A stretch of DNA of 64,000 nt from Pseudobdellovibrionaceae bacterium (GTDB lineage: Bacteria > Bdellovibrionota > Bdellovibrionia > Bdellovibrionales > Bdellovibrionaceae). This document shows positions 7,563 through 16,991 of this stretch, one piece after another (position 1 is the stretch's first letter; every line of letters starts with the position of its first letter). The notes beneath the pieces are model-generated. The model made no database searches and was not told the DNA's origin. It worked only from the letters and a program-made list of their open reading frames with translations. The position numbers and the translations under genes were made by a program. The stretch covers positions 38,573-102,572 of the forward strand of contig JAHBUS010000011.1 in the NCBI GenBank assembly GCA_019637955.1, read 5' to 3'.

Positions 7563-10500
7563 ATGAAGAGATTGGGACTGGTTAGTTTGAGCTTGAGTTT
7601 CTTGGCCGCCGCCGCCGTGGCCGCGCCGGCCAAGAAGAACACGAAGTCTTCGGCGGCGAGCGCGCGCTCTCAGGGTGAGTCGCGCCGTAAAACGGTCGGG
7701 GAGATGCTCAAAAGCGCCGATCGCGGTGCCGGCGTGAATCTGCAAAAAAAGGACACCGAGCTGCCGACGTTCTCGAACAGCCTGTTCGATCAGTCGCAGA
7801 AGTCGGCGAACCAGGTGAATCTCTCGCAGGTCAAGCCTCCGCGCTCGTCGGCCTTCTTTCAAGATCCCAACGACGATAAATCCAAACTCGAGATGATCAC
7901 GGATCAGCAGATCCAAGAGCTCTACAAATTGACGCAGAAATTCAAGACCAGCCCCAACCGCGGCGAACTCTGGCTGCGTTTGGCCGAGCTTTACGTCGAA
8001 AAGGCGAGCTTCATCGACTTCCGAAAGCAGTCGGCTTATGACGTCAAATTGAAGGACTTCCAAGACGGAAAAACCAAGGTGAAGCCCGTCTTGGATCTGC
8101 GCGACGCGCACGAATACAATAAAAAAGCCATTCAGCTCTACGAATGGTTCGCACGCGACTTTCCGAAAGATCCCAAGATGGATCAGGCGCTCTTCTTCCT
8201 CGGCTACAACTACTACGAGCTGGGAGAAACCAAAAAAGGGACCGCCTTTTACACGCGTTTGACCAAAGAGTATCCCCGCAGCACCTACATCGTCGAATCG
8301 AACTTCGCCTTGGCGGAGTACTATTTCGAAAACGAAAAATGGTCCACGGCGATGGGCTACTACCAAGCGGTGACCCGTCATAAACGCCACCGCCTGTACG
8401 CGTTTTCTCTCTACAAAGTGGCTTGGTGTTATTTCCGTTCGGGTGATTCGCGCAAGGCGCTCGTCACCATGGAGAATCTGATCCGCGAGAGCCGCGAGAA
8501 TCAGGTCAACAGCGATCGCGACAAGAAGCAGGTCAGCAAGGTCAAGCTCGAGAACGAGGGCCTTCGCGACATCATCTTGTTCTACTCGGAGATCGGCGAT
8601 CCCAAAAAAGCTCCCGGTTACTTCCAAGCGCTCACGGGGTCGGAAGCCAACAATTATCTCGAAAAACTCGCTTACTTCTATGTCGACCGCGGAAACCGCG
8701 AAGGCGCGCGCTACCTCTTCAACTACCTGATCGCGCAGAACACGATTTCGCCCAAGGCTTTCGATTACAAGTACCAGATCGTGAAGGCCTATTCGAACGC
8801 CAACAAGACGCGTGAGTTCCGCGAAGAGCTCTACTCGTGGGTTCGCGATTTCGGGACCGGCAGCAACTGGTACCAAGCCAACAAGGGCAAGGCCGACCTG
8901 ATGGAAAGCTCGGACAAGCTTCGCGAGCAGACGCTGCGCACGTGGGTCTTGCAACAGCACCAGACCGCGCAGAACTCGCGCGCTCCCTTCTCGCAGTCCC
9001 TCGCCTTTGAAGGTTATAAGCTCTACATCGCCGAATTTCCCAAGAATGCGGTGACGCCCGACATGCATTTCTACTTCGGTGAACTCTTGTACGACATGGG
9101 CCGCTTCGACGACGCCGGGACTCAGTACCGATGGGTCGTGGACAATGGCGCCGGCAGCAAGTTCTACGGCAAGGCGTCCGAGAACACCGTGCTCGCGCTT
9201 GAGCGCAACATTCCCAAAGACGAGGAGATCTCGGCCCGCGTGGGGAAATCGATCGACCCCGTGTCGCTTGACCCCAAGGTGGACCGCTTCGTTCAGGCCG
9301 GGATTTGGTACACGCAGAAGTTTCCGCAAGGGGAGAAAACTCCCGAAATTCGGTTCCGGATCGGCCGATTGTACTACCAGCACAATCAGTTTGATCAGGC
9401 CGTTCCGTACTTCAAAGAAATCATCCAGAAGTACCCCAAAACCAAGTACGCCGAGTATTCGGCCAACTTGCTGTTGGATATCTTCAACTTGAAGAAAGAT
9501 TACGCGGGTCTCGAGAAAACCGGAAACGAACTTCTCTCGGTGCCCTCCATCGCGAACTCTTCGGCCGGTGCGGATATCCGTAACGTTCTGGAGCGCGCGA
9601 ATTTCAAGAAAGCCCAGGATCTTGAAGGCACCAAGGACTACGGCAAAAGTGCCGAGATGTTCGAAAACTTCGCCCGTCAGAATCCCAAGTCGGACCTGGC
9701 GGTCACCGCGATGTTCAACTCCGCGATCAATTACGAGCGCGCGGGTCAAACCAACAAGGCGTTGGCTTCGCATGCGGTCGTCTTGAAGTCCGACGATAAA
9801 AAGGCCGAGCCTCTCAAAACGAAATCGCGCCGGATCATCGCTAAGCTGTATCAAGATTCGGGTCAGCTCGAAGAGGCCGCGAAAGCGTTTGAAGACTCGG
9901 CGAAAGAAGCGGGCAACGATCCGCTGGCGCCGAACTTGTACTTCAATGCCGCGGTTTTGGATGAGGCCCTGGGTAAAAACAACAGCGCGATCCAAAACTA
10001 CGACACTTACTACCAGAAATCGAAACGCTCCGAGCGTAGCGAAGCCATCTACTCCATCGCGACCTTGCACCGCAAAGCGAACCGATTGTCCGCGGCCATC
10101 GATAAGTACAAGGACTACGTGAACATGGGCGGCGGAACACAAGAAAAGAACGTCGAGAGCGCGCACTGGGTTTACGATCTTTCAAAAAAGGTTCGACGCT
10201 CGAGTGAAGCCGAAGAGTGGAAGCGCAAGACGCTCGGCCTGCAAGCTCGCTACGCACCTAACAAAAAAGGTGTGGGAGCGAAATACGCGGCCCAGATAAA
10301 AATGGAAGACGCGGCCGAAACCTTCAAGGAGTTCAAACGTATCAACCTGAACAACGTGCAGAAGCTGAAGCTTCTCTCGGACTTGAAGATTTCGCAGCTG
10401 ACCAAGCTCAACACGCAGCTCGCCGAGGTGATCAAGTACGATTCTCCCGAAGAGATCGTGGGCGCACTGAAAATGTTGGGAGAGGCGAATCTTTTGATGG

Positions 10501-10775
10501 GCGAGTCGTTCGTCAATGCGCCGCTGCCTCCGGAACTCAAGCTGCCGGAAGAGGTCGCTCAGTATAAAGCGGGCGTCGCGAAAATCGCGGAGCCGTTCTT
10601 CGCGAAAGCAAAGGAGATCCTCAAGTCGGCGGTCGATCGCGGCAATGAGTTCGAGGTCTACGGGCCTGAGTATCACCAAGCGCGCGCCATGGTCGTTCGC
10701 TTGGATCCGAAGATTTTCTATGACGGGGGCGAAGAGGCGATTCAGGTTCGCCAGCCCAATTGGATGGGATTATGA
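7563..10775 (+). CDS. Giant secreted TPR protein (GltD/AgmU-like)
   Basis: A 1070-aa protein with a signal peptide (cleavage around AVAA, residues 18-21), a disordered Lys/Ser/Ala region and then at least ten TPR-like units spread through residues 115-950 (for example FFLGYNYYELGETKKGTAFYTRL). Size and architecture match the very large TPR periplasmic protein AgmU/GltD of the Myxococcus gliding complex. It starts three bases after the preceding gene and ends overlapping the next (ATGA). A long opposite-strand open frame covers most of it but looks like a codon-bias shadow. Motor-to-surface force transmission is a hypothesis. Confidence 0.88.
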   Translation: MKRLGLVSLSLSFLAAAAVAAPAKKNTKSSAASARSQGESRRKTVGEMLKSADRGAGVNLQKKDTELPTFSNSLFDQSQKSANQVNLSQVKPPRSSAFFQDPNDDKSKLEMITDQQIQELYKLTQKFKTSPNRGELWLRLAELYVEKASFIDFRKQSAYDVKLKDFQDGKTKVKPVLDLRDAHEYNKKAIQLYEWFARDFPKDPKMDQALFFLGYNYYELGETKKGTAFYTRLTKEYPRSTYIVESNFALAEYYFENEKWSTAMGYYQAVTRHKRHRLYAFSLYKVAWCYFRSGDSRKALVTMENLIRESRENQVNSDRDKKQVSKVKLENEGLRDIILFYSEIGDPKKAPGYFQALTGSEANNYLEKLAYFYVDRGNREGARYLFNYLIAQNTISPKAFDYKYQIVKAYSNANKTREFREELYSWVRDFGTGSNWYQANKGKADLMESSDKLREQTLRTWVLQQHQTAQNSRAPFSQSLAFEGYKLYIAEFPKNAVTPDMHFYFGELLYDMGRFDDAGTQYRWVVDNGAGSKFYGKASENTVLALERNIPKDEEISARVGKSIDPVSLDPKVDRFVQAGIWYTQKFPQGEKTPEIRFRIGRLYYQHNQFDQAVPYFKEIIQKYPKTKYAEYSANLLLDIFNLKKDYAGLEKTGNELLSVPSIANSSAGADIRNVLERANFKKAQDLEGTKDYGKSAEMFENFARQNPKSDLAVTAMFNSAINYERAGQTNKALASHAVVLKSDDKKAEPLKTKSRRIIAKLYQDSGQLEEAAKAFEDSAKEAGNDPLAPNLYFNAAVLDEALGKNNSAIQNYDTYYQKSKRSERSEAIYSIATLHRKANRLSAAIDKYKDYVNMGGGTQEKNVESAHWVYDLSKKVRRSSEAEEWKRKTLGLQARYAPNKKGVGAKYAAQIKMEDAAETFKEFKRINLNNVQKLKLLSDLKISQLTKLNTQLAEVIKYDSPEEIVGALKMLGEANLLMGESFVNAPLPPELKLPEEVAQYKAGVAKIAEPFFAKAKEILKSAVDRGNEFEVYGPEYHQARAMVVRLDPKIFYDGGEEAIQVRQPNWMGL

Positions 10776-11653
10776 TGAACATCGATTTCAAACACTCGCT
10801 GAAAGGGGCCGCGGCCCTGCTGGCTCTGTCGGCATTCCTGGTTTCTTGCGGCTCGAGCACGAAGAAAGAAGAGTCTTCGGACGGCTTGGACTACGATTCA
10901 TCAGCGATGCAGGAGCCGGCGGCCACGACCAAGCCCATCGACTCGGGCGTCGAGAAGGTGCCCGAGGTCAAACGTGAGACGCCTAAAGATGCGTACGGTC
11001 CCTTGATCGACGCTTACAAGAATCAGAATGACGAGGGGATTTACCGCGCCTCGGTTTCGATTTTGTCGAACAACCCGAACGACGCCAAAGCGCTCAACGC
11101 CTTGGGGCTCTATCACTACCGCAAGGGCCGCTTCTTGGCCTCACGCTACTTCTTTAGCCGTGCACAGGCGCAAAACCCGCGCGCCAGCGAGCTGCACAAC
11201 AACCAAGGGCTCGTGTCTTTGGCACTGGGTGAACAGCGCGAAGCCATCCGGTCTTTCAAAAAGGCGCTGGAGCTGAACCCGAATGACGGCTTGGCAGCCG
11301 CAAACCTAGGCTCGATCTACGTCCAGGAGAAGGATTACTACAAAGCGATCTTCCCGCTCGAAGTTGCCGTCAAAAAAGGCATGCGCGAGAGCCGAACGCT
11401 CACGAATTACGCGATCGCGTGCGTGGGGACCGGCAAGTACGATGTCGCGAAATCCTCTCTGGAAGAGGCGCTCAAGCAAAACTCGAACAACAAAGAAGCG
11501 CTGTTTGCGCTGTCGAATCTGTTGATCGCGCATATGAAACAATATCCTGAAGGGCTCGAGCATCTGAACCGGCTCAAGTTCTTAGGTCCAGCTCAAGAGA
11601 TGAGAAATCGTATGAATACCTTGGAAAACGAAGCAAAAGCTGGAATACAATAA
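10772..11653 (+). CDS. TPR lipoprotein (GltE/AglT-like)
   Basis: A 293-aa lipoprotein. The signal peptide ends in the lipobox LVSC, followed by a Ser/Lys/Glu linker and about five TPR units (residues 85-260; for example LHNNQGLVSLALGEQREAIRSF). It is probably anchored to the inner leaflet of the outer membrane. The ATG at 10772 overlaps the previous stop by four bases; an ATG three bases later is equally possible. The small outer-membrane TPR protein next to the giant one parallels AglT/GltE beside AgmU/GltD in Myxococcus, where it supports assembly of the gliding complex. Confidence 0.88.
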   Translation: MMNIDFKHSLKGAAALLALSAFLVSCGSSTKKEESSDGLDYDSSAMQEPAATTKPIDSGVEKVPEVKRETPKDAYGPLIDAYKNQNDEGIYRASVSILSNNPNDAKALNALGLYHYRKGRFLASRYFFSRAQAQNPRASELHNNQGLVSLALGEQREAIRSFKKALELNPNDGLAAANLGSIYVQEKDYYKAIFPLEVAVKKGMRESRTLTNYAIACVGTGKYDVAKSSLEEALKQNSNNKEALFALSNLLIAHMKQYPEGLEHLNRLKFLGPAQEMRNRMNTLENEAKAGIQ

Positions 11654-11675
11654 GGAAAGGCCAAGGAACGGCAAC

Positions 11676-12059
11676 ATGAATTTTCAACTTTGTTTGGACA
11701 TCATCGCCCCGAAGGGGCGACTTGCAATCGATGTACAGAAAGTACGTCAAGTTTTGCACACAGTGATGCTCGCCATCGCGGCGTTCACTGTTTTTGCATT
11801 GGTCAGCACCGCGCGCGCGCAAACTCCCACGACGACCACGGCCACTTCGAACGCCACCGTCGTTAGCAAAAAAGAACGCAAGACGTCCCTGAACTTCGAA
11901 GACGAATTGGTCGAAGGTGCCACGACCAAGCCTGAACTGTTCTATCTCTTCCAGAAGAAAAACTTCAACTACAAGCGGCTCATCCGCTTGCGCGAGAACT
12001 TTCTTCCCGAGATGAGAAAGACATCTGAGGACATTAGCCGCGCTCGGAGTTCAAATTGA
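11676..12059 (+). CDS. Small exported protein of the gliding-type cassette
   Basis: A 127-aa protein of no recognised family. A hydrophobic segment ending in ARAQ (about residues 30-48) looks like a signal peptide with an unusually long N-terminal region. If translation instead began at the internal ATG at 11766, the signal peptide would be of normal length. The mature part is Thr-rich, then highly charged with aromatic residues (ELFYLFQKKNFNYKRL). The upstream ATG has a purine-rich site (aaggaac). The 15-base palindrome at 11705-11719 falls inside the N-terminal coding region. Its place between a GltE-like and a GltG-like gene is where Myxococcus has gltF. Confidence 0.7.
   Translation: MNFQLCLDIIAPKGRLAIDVQKVRQVLHTVMLAIAAFTVFALVSTARAQTPTTTTATSNATVVSKKERKTSLNFEDELVEGATTKPELFYLFQKKNFNYKRLIRLRENFLPEMRKTSEDISRARSSN
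11705..11719. repeat. GC-rich 15-bp palindrome, also found at lptC-lptB
   Basis: cgccccgaaggggcg forms a 6-bp stem with a three-base loop. The identical 15-mer is the centre of the third tandem unit at the lptC-lptB boundary about 5.3 kb away, and its cgccccaaaggggcg variant is in the first two units. This suggests a small dispersed hairpin family. Confidence 0.6.
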
Positions 12060-14194
12060 AAACCCCTGTGATCCTTCGCATCTTTAAAAACGGGCAGCTG
12101 GCCGAGGTCAAACAATTTGACTCGGATCAAATCATCATCGGTCAAAACGCCGATGTTCAAGTCGACCTGAAAGACGATGCGGTCGCGCCGATCCACTGTT
12201 TGATCGAACTGCGCGATTCGGGATACTACGTTTGCGACCTCGGTTCTCAGTCCGGCACTTATAAAAACGGCAAGCAAGTTCTTGATGAGCCGCTCTCTTC
12301 GGGCGATGCCATCGTGATCGGTCCGTTCTCGATTCAATTCTTTATCGGCGTTCCCAAACCCAAGGCGCCCCCGGCCATGACCGTGGCTCCGGCCGCCGCG
12401 CCGCCGGTGGCTGCTGAGCCCGAGGCTCCCGCTCCCAAAGTGCAGCCGCCCGCGCCTCCGCCGCAAATGCCCAAGTCGGCTCCCGCGGCGTCGGTCCCGG
12501 CCGCCGCGCCTCAGGCCCCCAAGTCAAAGGCCGTGGTGCCTCCGTCGCCCGCCGCTCCGCAAGCGCCCAAGCTTCCGGATCAGCCCGAGCGCCGGCAATC
12601 GGTTCGTTCAACGGGCGAACCGATGCCTCGTAAAAAGAAAAAAGGGAAGAAGACCTTCGCTCCCGCGAGCGAGATCTCGGATTTGCGCGACTACCTGAAA
12701 CCCACCAAAGGGAACCACATCGAAGTGATCGTGGCTTGGCAGGAGCGTGTTCTCGAGACGTATCACTTCGGTCCTTCGCAAAAAGTCGTCAAGGCCGGTC
12801 CTTCCCGCAAGCTGGACGTCTTTGTTCCCGTGGTCTTCATGGGGTCCGCAGGTCCCCTGATTCATTTGAATCAAGGACAAGCGCAGGTCATGGCCGGCGC
12901 CAATGTGGATGTCGAGACCATCACCACCGCTCAGCAATTTTCTCTCGACGATTTGATCCGCTCGGGAAAGGCCAACAAGTCCGGCAACGGCCACTCGGTG
13001 CGCCTGGACCAAGGCGACCTCGTTTGCCTCTCGTACGGCGAAGAGGGTCAGCTCCAGATTTTTATCCGCTTCGTGCCCGCAGCTCCCGTTCCCGCGTTGA
13101 CCGGTCTGCTGGATCTGACGGGCTCAGAACTGACGGGAATGATCGTGTCGGTGGTTTTGGTTTCGCTGCTCGCTCTTTACATGAGCGTGTACGCGCCCCA
13201 AGACAAAGCCGCCGATAAACCTGAAGATCAGGTTCGCCTGGCGCAATTCGTTTACAATAAACCGGCCTCGACGCCGACCCCGGTGCCCACGCCCGAGCCG
13301 GTTCAAACACCGCCTCCCGTCGTGAAAGCACCGACTCCCGCGCCCACGCCCGAACCTAAAAAAGTTCAGGTCACCGACAAGCAGCAGGAGCAGAAAAAAG
13401 TCGGCAAAAAAGAGTCGACCGCGGCGACGACCGAGCGTCCTGCCGCCAAGGCCGCCGAAGTTCGCCCGAAGCCGACCAAGCTGGATCGTCCCAAGAAATT
13501 CACATCCACCAAGCAGGGTGGCGCGGTGAAAATGGGCGAGACCGCGGGCGCCAATGCTCAGTCCGCCAACGACGTTTCCAAAACGGGTCTCTTGAGCGCC
13601 TTCGGCAGCGGCGGAAACCGCACCAAGCTCGATCAAGCTTATTCCGGTTCGGGCGAGCTGCTCGGGATGGCCGACAAGGCGACCGGAACTTCGGGCCAGA
13701 ATGAAAACCGCGCGGGCGACGACATCGGATCGAAATTCAAAGATTCGGGCGCCGGCGGCAAAGGCACCGCGACCCAAGGGATCGCGGGCGTCGGCACCAA
13801 GGGGAAAGGTTCGGGTCAATACGGCTACGGCGGCGTTGGATTCGGCGGCAAAGGCAACGTCGCGATCGATGCGGGCGGAACCGATGCCGAGTTCGTCGGC
13901 ACGATCGACAAAGAAGCGGTTCGCCGCGTGATCCGTTCGATCCTGTCGCAAATCAAGTCGTGTTACGAGCGCCAGTTGCGCAGCAACTCGGGCCTCGAAG
14001 GTAAAGTCGTGATTCAGTTCGAGATCGAAGAGCAGGGCCGTGTCCGCGTCGCCAAGACGAAGACCACGTCTCTGAGCGATGCGACCGTTGAATCATGCGT
14101 CGCCTCGCGCATCAAGGAGCAGCGGTTCCCCGAACCGCCTCCGGGAACCATCGCGGTGGTCGACTATCCGTTCGTATTTGGAGCACAAAGATAA
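12056..14194 (+). CDS. FHA-domain protein with AgmX/PglI-type TonB-like C-terminus (GltG-like)
   Basis: A 712-aa inner-membrane protein. The N-terminal FHA domain (about 20-100) shows IIIGQNADVQVDL, APIHCLIE and DLGSQSGTYKNG, so it should bind phosphothreonine in the cytoplasm. A Pro/Ala linker follows, then a second globular part and one transmembrane helix at about 360-380. A periplasmic Pro/Thr- and Gly-rich stretch leads to a C-terminal domain (about 615-712; SCYERQLRSN, GKVVIQFEIEEQGRV, FPFPEPP-like end) typical of AgmX/PglI and TonB-type energisers. It likely links the TolQR-type motor to periplasmic partners. The start is TTG, overlapping the previous stop. Confidence 0.93.
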   Translation: MKTPVILRIFKNGQLAEVKQFDSDQIIIGQNADVQVDLKDDAVAPIHCLIELRDSGYYVCDLGSQSGTYKNGKQVLDEPLSSGDAIVIGPFSIQFFIGVPKPKAPPAMTVAPAAAPPVAAEPEAPAPKVQPPAPPPQMPKSAPAASVPAAAPQAPKSKAVVPPSPAAPQAPKLPDQPERRQSVRSTGEPMPRKKKKGKKTFAPASEISDLRDYLKPTKGNHIEVIVAWQERVLETYHFGPSQKVVKAGPSRKLDVFVPVVFMGSAGPLIHLNQGQAQVMAGANVDVETITTAQQFSLDDLIRSGKANKSGNGHSVRLDQGDLVCLSYGEEGQLQIFIRFVPAAPVPALTGLLDLTGSELTGMIVSVVLVSLLALYMSVYAPQDKAADKPEDQVRLAQFVYNKPASTPTPVPTPEPVQTPPPVVKAPTPAPTPEPKKVQVTDKQQEQKKVGKKESTAATTERPAAKAAEVRPKPTKLDRPKKFTSTKQGGAVKMGETAGANAQSANDVSKTGLLSAFGSGGNRTKLDQAYSGSGELLGMADKATGTSGQNENRAGDDIGSKFKDSGAGGKGTATQGIAGVGTKGKGSGQYGYGGVGFGGKGNVAIDAGGTDAEFVGTIDKEAVRRVIRSILSQIKSCYERQLRSNSGLEGKVVIQFEIEEQGRVRVAKTKTTSLSDATVESCVASRIKEQRFPEPPPGTIAVVDYPFVFGAQR

Positions 14195-14235
14195 GAACTT
14201 ACGCTCATCGTTAGAGCGCACTAGGAGGAGAGTAC

Positions 14236-14892
14236 GTGGACAATACAGTAGAAATGCCTTTCTTGCAGAGGGCCTTTATCGAGGGCGGCCCGGTGATGTA
14301 CATCATCTTGTTCATCGCCATCGTGACGGTTCTTTTGATCGTCGAGCGTTTGCTCGCACTCAAAAATCTCACGGTCGATAAAAAAGAATTCACCGACAAT
14401 TTGTTCGGCATGGTTCTGCGCGGTGACGTGCGCCAGGCGATCGCGTTTTGCGATGCCCGTCCGACGCCTTTGTCGAACACCGTCAAAGCGGGTCTCGTTC
14501 AAGCCATGAACAAGCGCCCCGATGAAGAAATCCAAGTCGCGATGGACGCGGCGGTCTTGCGTGAAAATCCCCGGCTCGAAGGTTGGACCTCGTTCCTCGC
14601 GGTCACCGGTAACGTCGCGGTTCTCGCGGGTCTGCTCGGTACGATCGTGGGTATGATCCAGTCGTTCCGCGCGGTTTCGGCGGCGGATCCGGCGCAAAAA
14701 GCGGAAGAGCTCTCAAAGGGTATCTCGCACGCCTTGAATTGTACGGCGTTTGGTCTGTTGGTCGCGATCGTGTCGATCGTCGCTTACGGGTACTTCCAGC
14801 TCCGTATTCAGCGCGCTGAAAATGAAGTCATTGAATCTTCCATGAACCTCTTGAACCTCGTCGCTTCGAATCGCGACAAGATGAAAGAGTAG
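14236..14892 (+). CDS. MotA/TolQ/ExbB-type proton-channel subunit (AglR-like)
   Basis: A 218-aa inner-membrane protein with three helices (about 20-40, 120-143, 168-187) and the family signature AGLLGTIVGMIQSF between the second helix and the cytoplasmic region. With the two TolR-like proteins that follow it should form a proton-driven motor of the TolQR/ExbBD/AglRQS class. The GTG start has an excellent upstream site (aggagg). No tolB, pal or tolA gene is nearby, while TPR, barrel and FHA partners are. This favours a gliding-type motor over the Tol-Pal system. Confidence 0.93.
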   Translation: MDNTVEMPFLQRAFIEGGPVMYIILFIAIVTVLLIVERLLALKNLTVDKKEFTDNLFGMVLRGDVRQAIAFCDARPTPLSNTVKAGLVQAMNKRPDEEIQVAMDAAVLRENPRLEGWTSFLAVTGNVAVLAGLLGTIVGMIQSFRAVSAADPAQKAEELSKGISHALNCTAFGLLVAIVSIVAYGYFQLRIQRAENEVIESSMNLLNLVASNRDKMKE

Positions 14893-14904
14893 TCGGAGTC
14901 ACAG

Positions 14905-15378
14905 ATGTCAGAAGTTCAAGAGTCCGGTGGCGGTCGTAAGAAGAATTTTGAACCGAACTTGGTTCCGTTCATCGACTTGATGAGCGTGCTCATCACGTTT
15001 CTTCTGATCACCGCGGTTTGGACTCAGGTTTCGATGATTCAAATTGGAACCTCGATCTACGGCAAAAAAGCTGAGAACTCTCCTCCTCCTCCGGTTCCTC
15101 AGCAAGCCGACGTCGTGCTGAAACTCGACATCCGTGCCACTTCGTACGTGCTCACGGTGGCCAAGCAGGTCATCAACTTGCCGATGCAAAACGGCGAGTA
15201 TGATGATGCCGGCCTGGTCGCCCAGTTGCAGAAAGCCAAGCAGCTCTACCCCGCTAAAAACGACGGCGCGATCGCCATGTCGGACGAGCTCCCTTATGAG
15301 CGTCTGATCAAGGGCATGGACGCATTTCTCGAGAGCGGATTTCCGCAAATTTCCGTTCTCACAGGAGGGCCGAACTAA
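14905..15378 (+). CDS. ExbD/TolR-type motor subunit, first copy (AglQ/AglS-like)
   Basis: A 157-aa protein with one N-terminal transmembrane helix holding the conserved proton-carrying aspartate (Asp24 in VPFIDLMSVLITFLL), followed by a Pro-rich linker and a periplasmic ExbD/TolR domain. It lies 12 bases after the TolQ-like gene, and its stop shares a base with the next start. Having two consecutive TolR-like genes after one TolQ-like gene is the arrangement of aglRQS in Myxococcus. Confidence 0.92.
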   Translation: MSEVQESGGGRKKNFEPNLVPFIDLMSVLITFLLITAVWTQVSMIQIGTSIYGKKAENSPPPPVPQQADVVLKLDIRATSYVLTVAKQVINLPMQNGEYDDAGLVAQLQKAKQLYPAKNDGAIAMSDELPYERLIKGMDAFLESGFPQISVLTGGPN

Positions 15379-15959
15379 TGGCCATTCATCCTCCCGGGCA
15401 ACGCCACCGTTACAGCAAACTCCTTTCGGGAAAAAAGACCAAACGTGACGTGACGGCCGTGCTGTCTCTGACCGCGATGGTCGACATGTTCACGGTTCTT
15501 GTCGTGTTTCTGTTGCAGAACTACAATACGACGGGCGAGGTTCTCTATATTCCCAAAGAGGTCACGCTTCCCAAAGCTCAGCAGATCAAAGAGCTGAAGC
15601 CCTCGGTGGTCGTGACGATTTCGAATAAAGAAATTTTGATCGATAAGACGCCGGTCATCACTTACGACGCGCTCAAGGCGCAGCAAGAGTGGATGATTCA
15701 GCCCCTGCATGCTCAGGTGCAAGAGGCCTTGAAAAAGGCCAAAGAAAAGCAAGAAGCCAAGCTGCAAACCCGCCTGCGAGAGGTGGTGGACGCCGCCCAG
15801 ACCGTGCCTCCCGAGGAGCTCAACGCGTGGAGCAAGGTTACGGTGCAGGCCGACAAAGGAATGGATTTCCTGACGGTGAAGAAAGTCATGTATACAGTGA
15901 CTGAAGCCGGTGCGGGAGAGATCAACTTTGCAGTTACCAAGCAGAAAACCGAACAGTAA
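15378..15959 (+). CDS. ExbD/TolR-type motor subunit, second copy
   Basis: A 193-aa protein. The basic cytoplasmic N-terminus is followed by the single helix LTAMVDMFTVLVVFLLQNY with the key aspartate at position 36, and then a periplasmic TolR-like domain. An inserted coiled-coil-like stretch rich in Lys/Glu/Gln (about 110-150) makes it longer than the first copy. It is coupled to the previous gene by a one-base overlap and is the last gene of the cassette. lptC begins 24 bases later, so the two systems are likely co-transcribed. Confidence 0.92.
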   Translation: MAIHPPGQRHRYSKLLSGKKTKRDVTAVLSLTAMVDMFTVLVVFLLQNYNTTGEVLYIPKEVTLPKAQQIKELKPSVVVTISNKEILIDKTPVITYDALKAQQEWMIQPLHAQVQEALKKAKEKQEAKLQTRLREVVDAAQTVPPEELNAWSKVTVQADKGMDFLTVKKVMYTVTEAGAGEINFAVTKQKTEQ

Positions 15960-15983
15960 AAGATCTTTCCGAGCGGAGCGCGG

Positions 15984-16991
15984 ATGAGCACGTTTTTCCG
16001 CCGTTTCCGTGGTTGGATTTTTTTGGGCCTGATGGCCCTGCTGTTTCTCGAGATCTGGCTCGGATTCCCGATCAAGCTCGAAAACCCCGACTCGCAAATC
16101 ACGGTCGAAAATAAAACCCCCGGCACCGAAGAGGTGCAGCAAAAGATGAAGGGCGTGCACCTTGTTGAGAGCAGCAAGGGGACGCGCGATTGGGAGCTCT
16201 ACGCTGATGCGGCCGAAGGCTTTGAAGGCAAAGGCAAGTGGCAGATCCAAAAAGTGAAGATCATGTTCTACTCGGAGAACAAGGTCCAATTCACCGTCAC
16301 CGGAAAATCCGGTGAACTCGACACCAAAACCAAAGACATGAAGATCGAAGGCGATGTGCGCACCGTTTCGGAAAACGGTTACCGCTTCGAGTCGCCGTCG
16401 ATTCAGTACCAGGCCGGCCCACGCGTCTTAGAAAGTCCCGGCCCCGTGCGCATGACCGGCCCCAGCGACTCGCAAGGCGAGGGGATGGTGGTCACCTCCA
16501 ACTTCATGCGCGGCGAGATCGACAAATCTCTGGTCCATCTCGAGGGCAACGTCGTGGCCCGGCGCCGCTTTAAAAACGGCAACGTTTTTGGTGTGCGCGC
16601 GGGACGGGCCGAGTTCAGCGGCCTTCACTATCAAGCCCATTTCCGCAATCAGGTGACCATCGAATATGGTGCGCTGGCGCCCGGGCGCGGCGTGGGGCCG
16701 ATGCGTCTTGAGAGTCCTGAAGCGTCGTTTCAATACAAATCCACCTCAAATCTGCTCGAATTCGTGCAGCTCAAAGGGGGGGTGAAGATCAATGATGCCG
16801 AAAAATACGCCACCGCCGATCAAGTCCGGATCGAACCCGAAACCAACCGCATCGTTTTGAATGGGAAGCCCCGAGTCGTGCAGGGGCAGGATGAATTGAT
16901 GGGTGAACAGATTGTCTTTATCGATGGCGGAAAGAAAGTTAAGATCGAGAAGATGCGGGCCCGTGTGGAAAAAGACCCCAGTGAAAGATAG
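15984..16991 (+). CDS. lptC: LPS transport protein: LptC fused to an LptA-like domain
   Basis: LptC sits in the inner membrane and passes lipopolysaccharide from the LptB2FG transporter to the LptA bridge. Here one 335-aa protein has a signal anchor (about 10-28), an LptC-type beta-jellyroll to about residue 185 ([19 protein letters not shown]) and a second OstA/LptA-type region to the end ([30 protein letters not shown]). Typical LptC is about 190 aa, and no separate lptA follows. The gene is followed directly by lptB, and the stop codon lies inside a 26-bp tandem repeat. The fusion reading is by eye, but the length strongly supports it. Confidence 0.88.
   Translation: MSTFFRRFRGWIFLGLMALLFLEIWLGFPIKLENPDSQITVENKTPGTEEVQQKMKGVHLVESSKGTRDWELYADAAEGFEGKGKWQIQKVKIMFYSENKVQFTVTGKSGELDTKTKDMKIEGDVRTVSENGYRFESPSIQYQAGPRVLESPGPVRMTGPSDSQGEGMVVTSNFMRGEIDKSLVHLEGNVVARRRFKNGNVFGVRAGRAEFSGLHYQAHFRNQVTIEYGALAPGRGVGPMRLESPEASFQYKSTSNLLEFVQLKGGVKINDAEKYATADQVRIEPETNRIVLNGKPRVVQGQDELMGEQIVFIDGGKKVKIEKMRARVEKDPSER

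Noticed and set aside
7536..10166. 876-codon open frame on the minus strand over the giant TPR gene
   Set aside because: The plus strand has a signal peptide, TPR repeats and overlapping neighbours. The antisense frame is a product of high GC at third codon positions and resembles no protein family.
14236..15959. Tol-Pal system (tolQ, tolR)
   Set aside because: No tolA, tolB or pal nearby. Two TolR-like genes and Glt-type partners favour a gliding-type motor.
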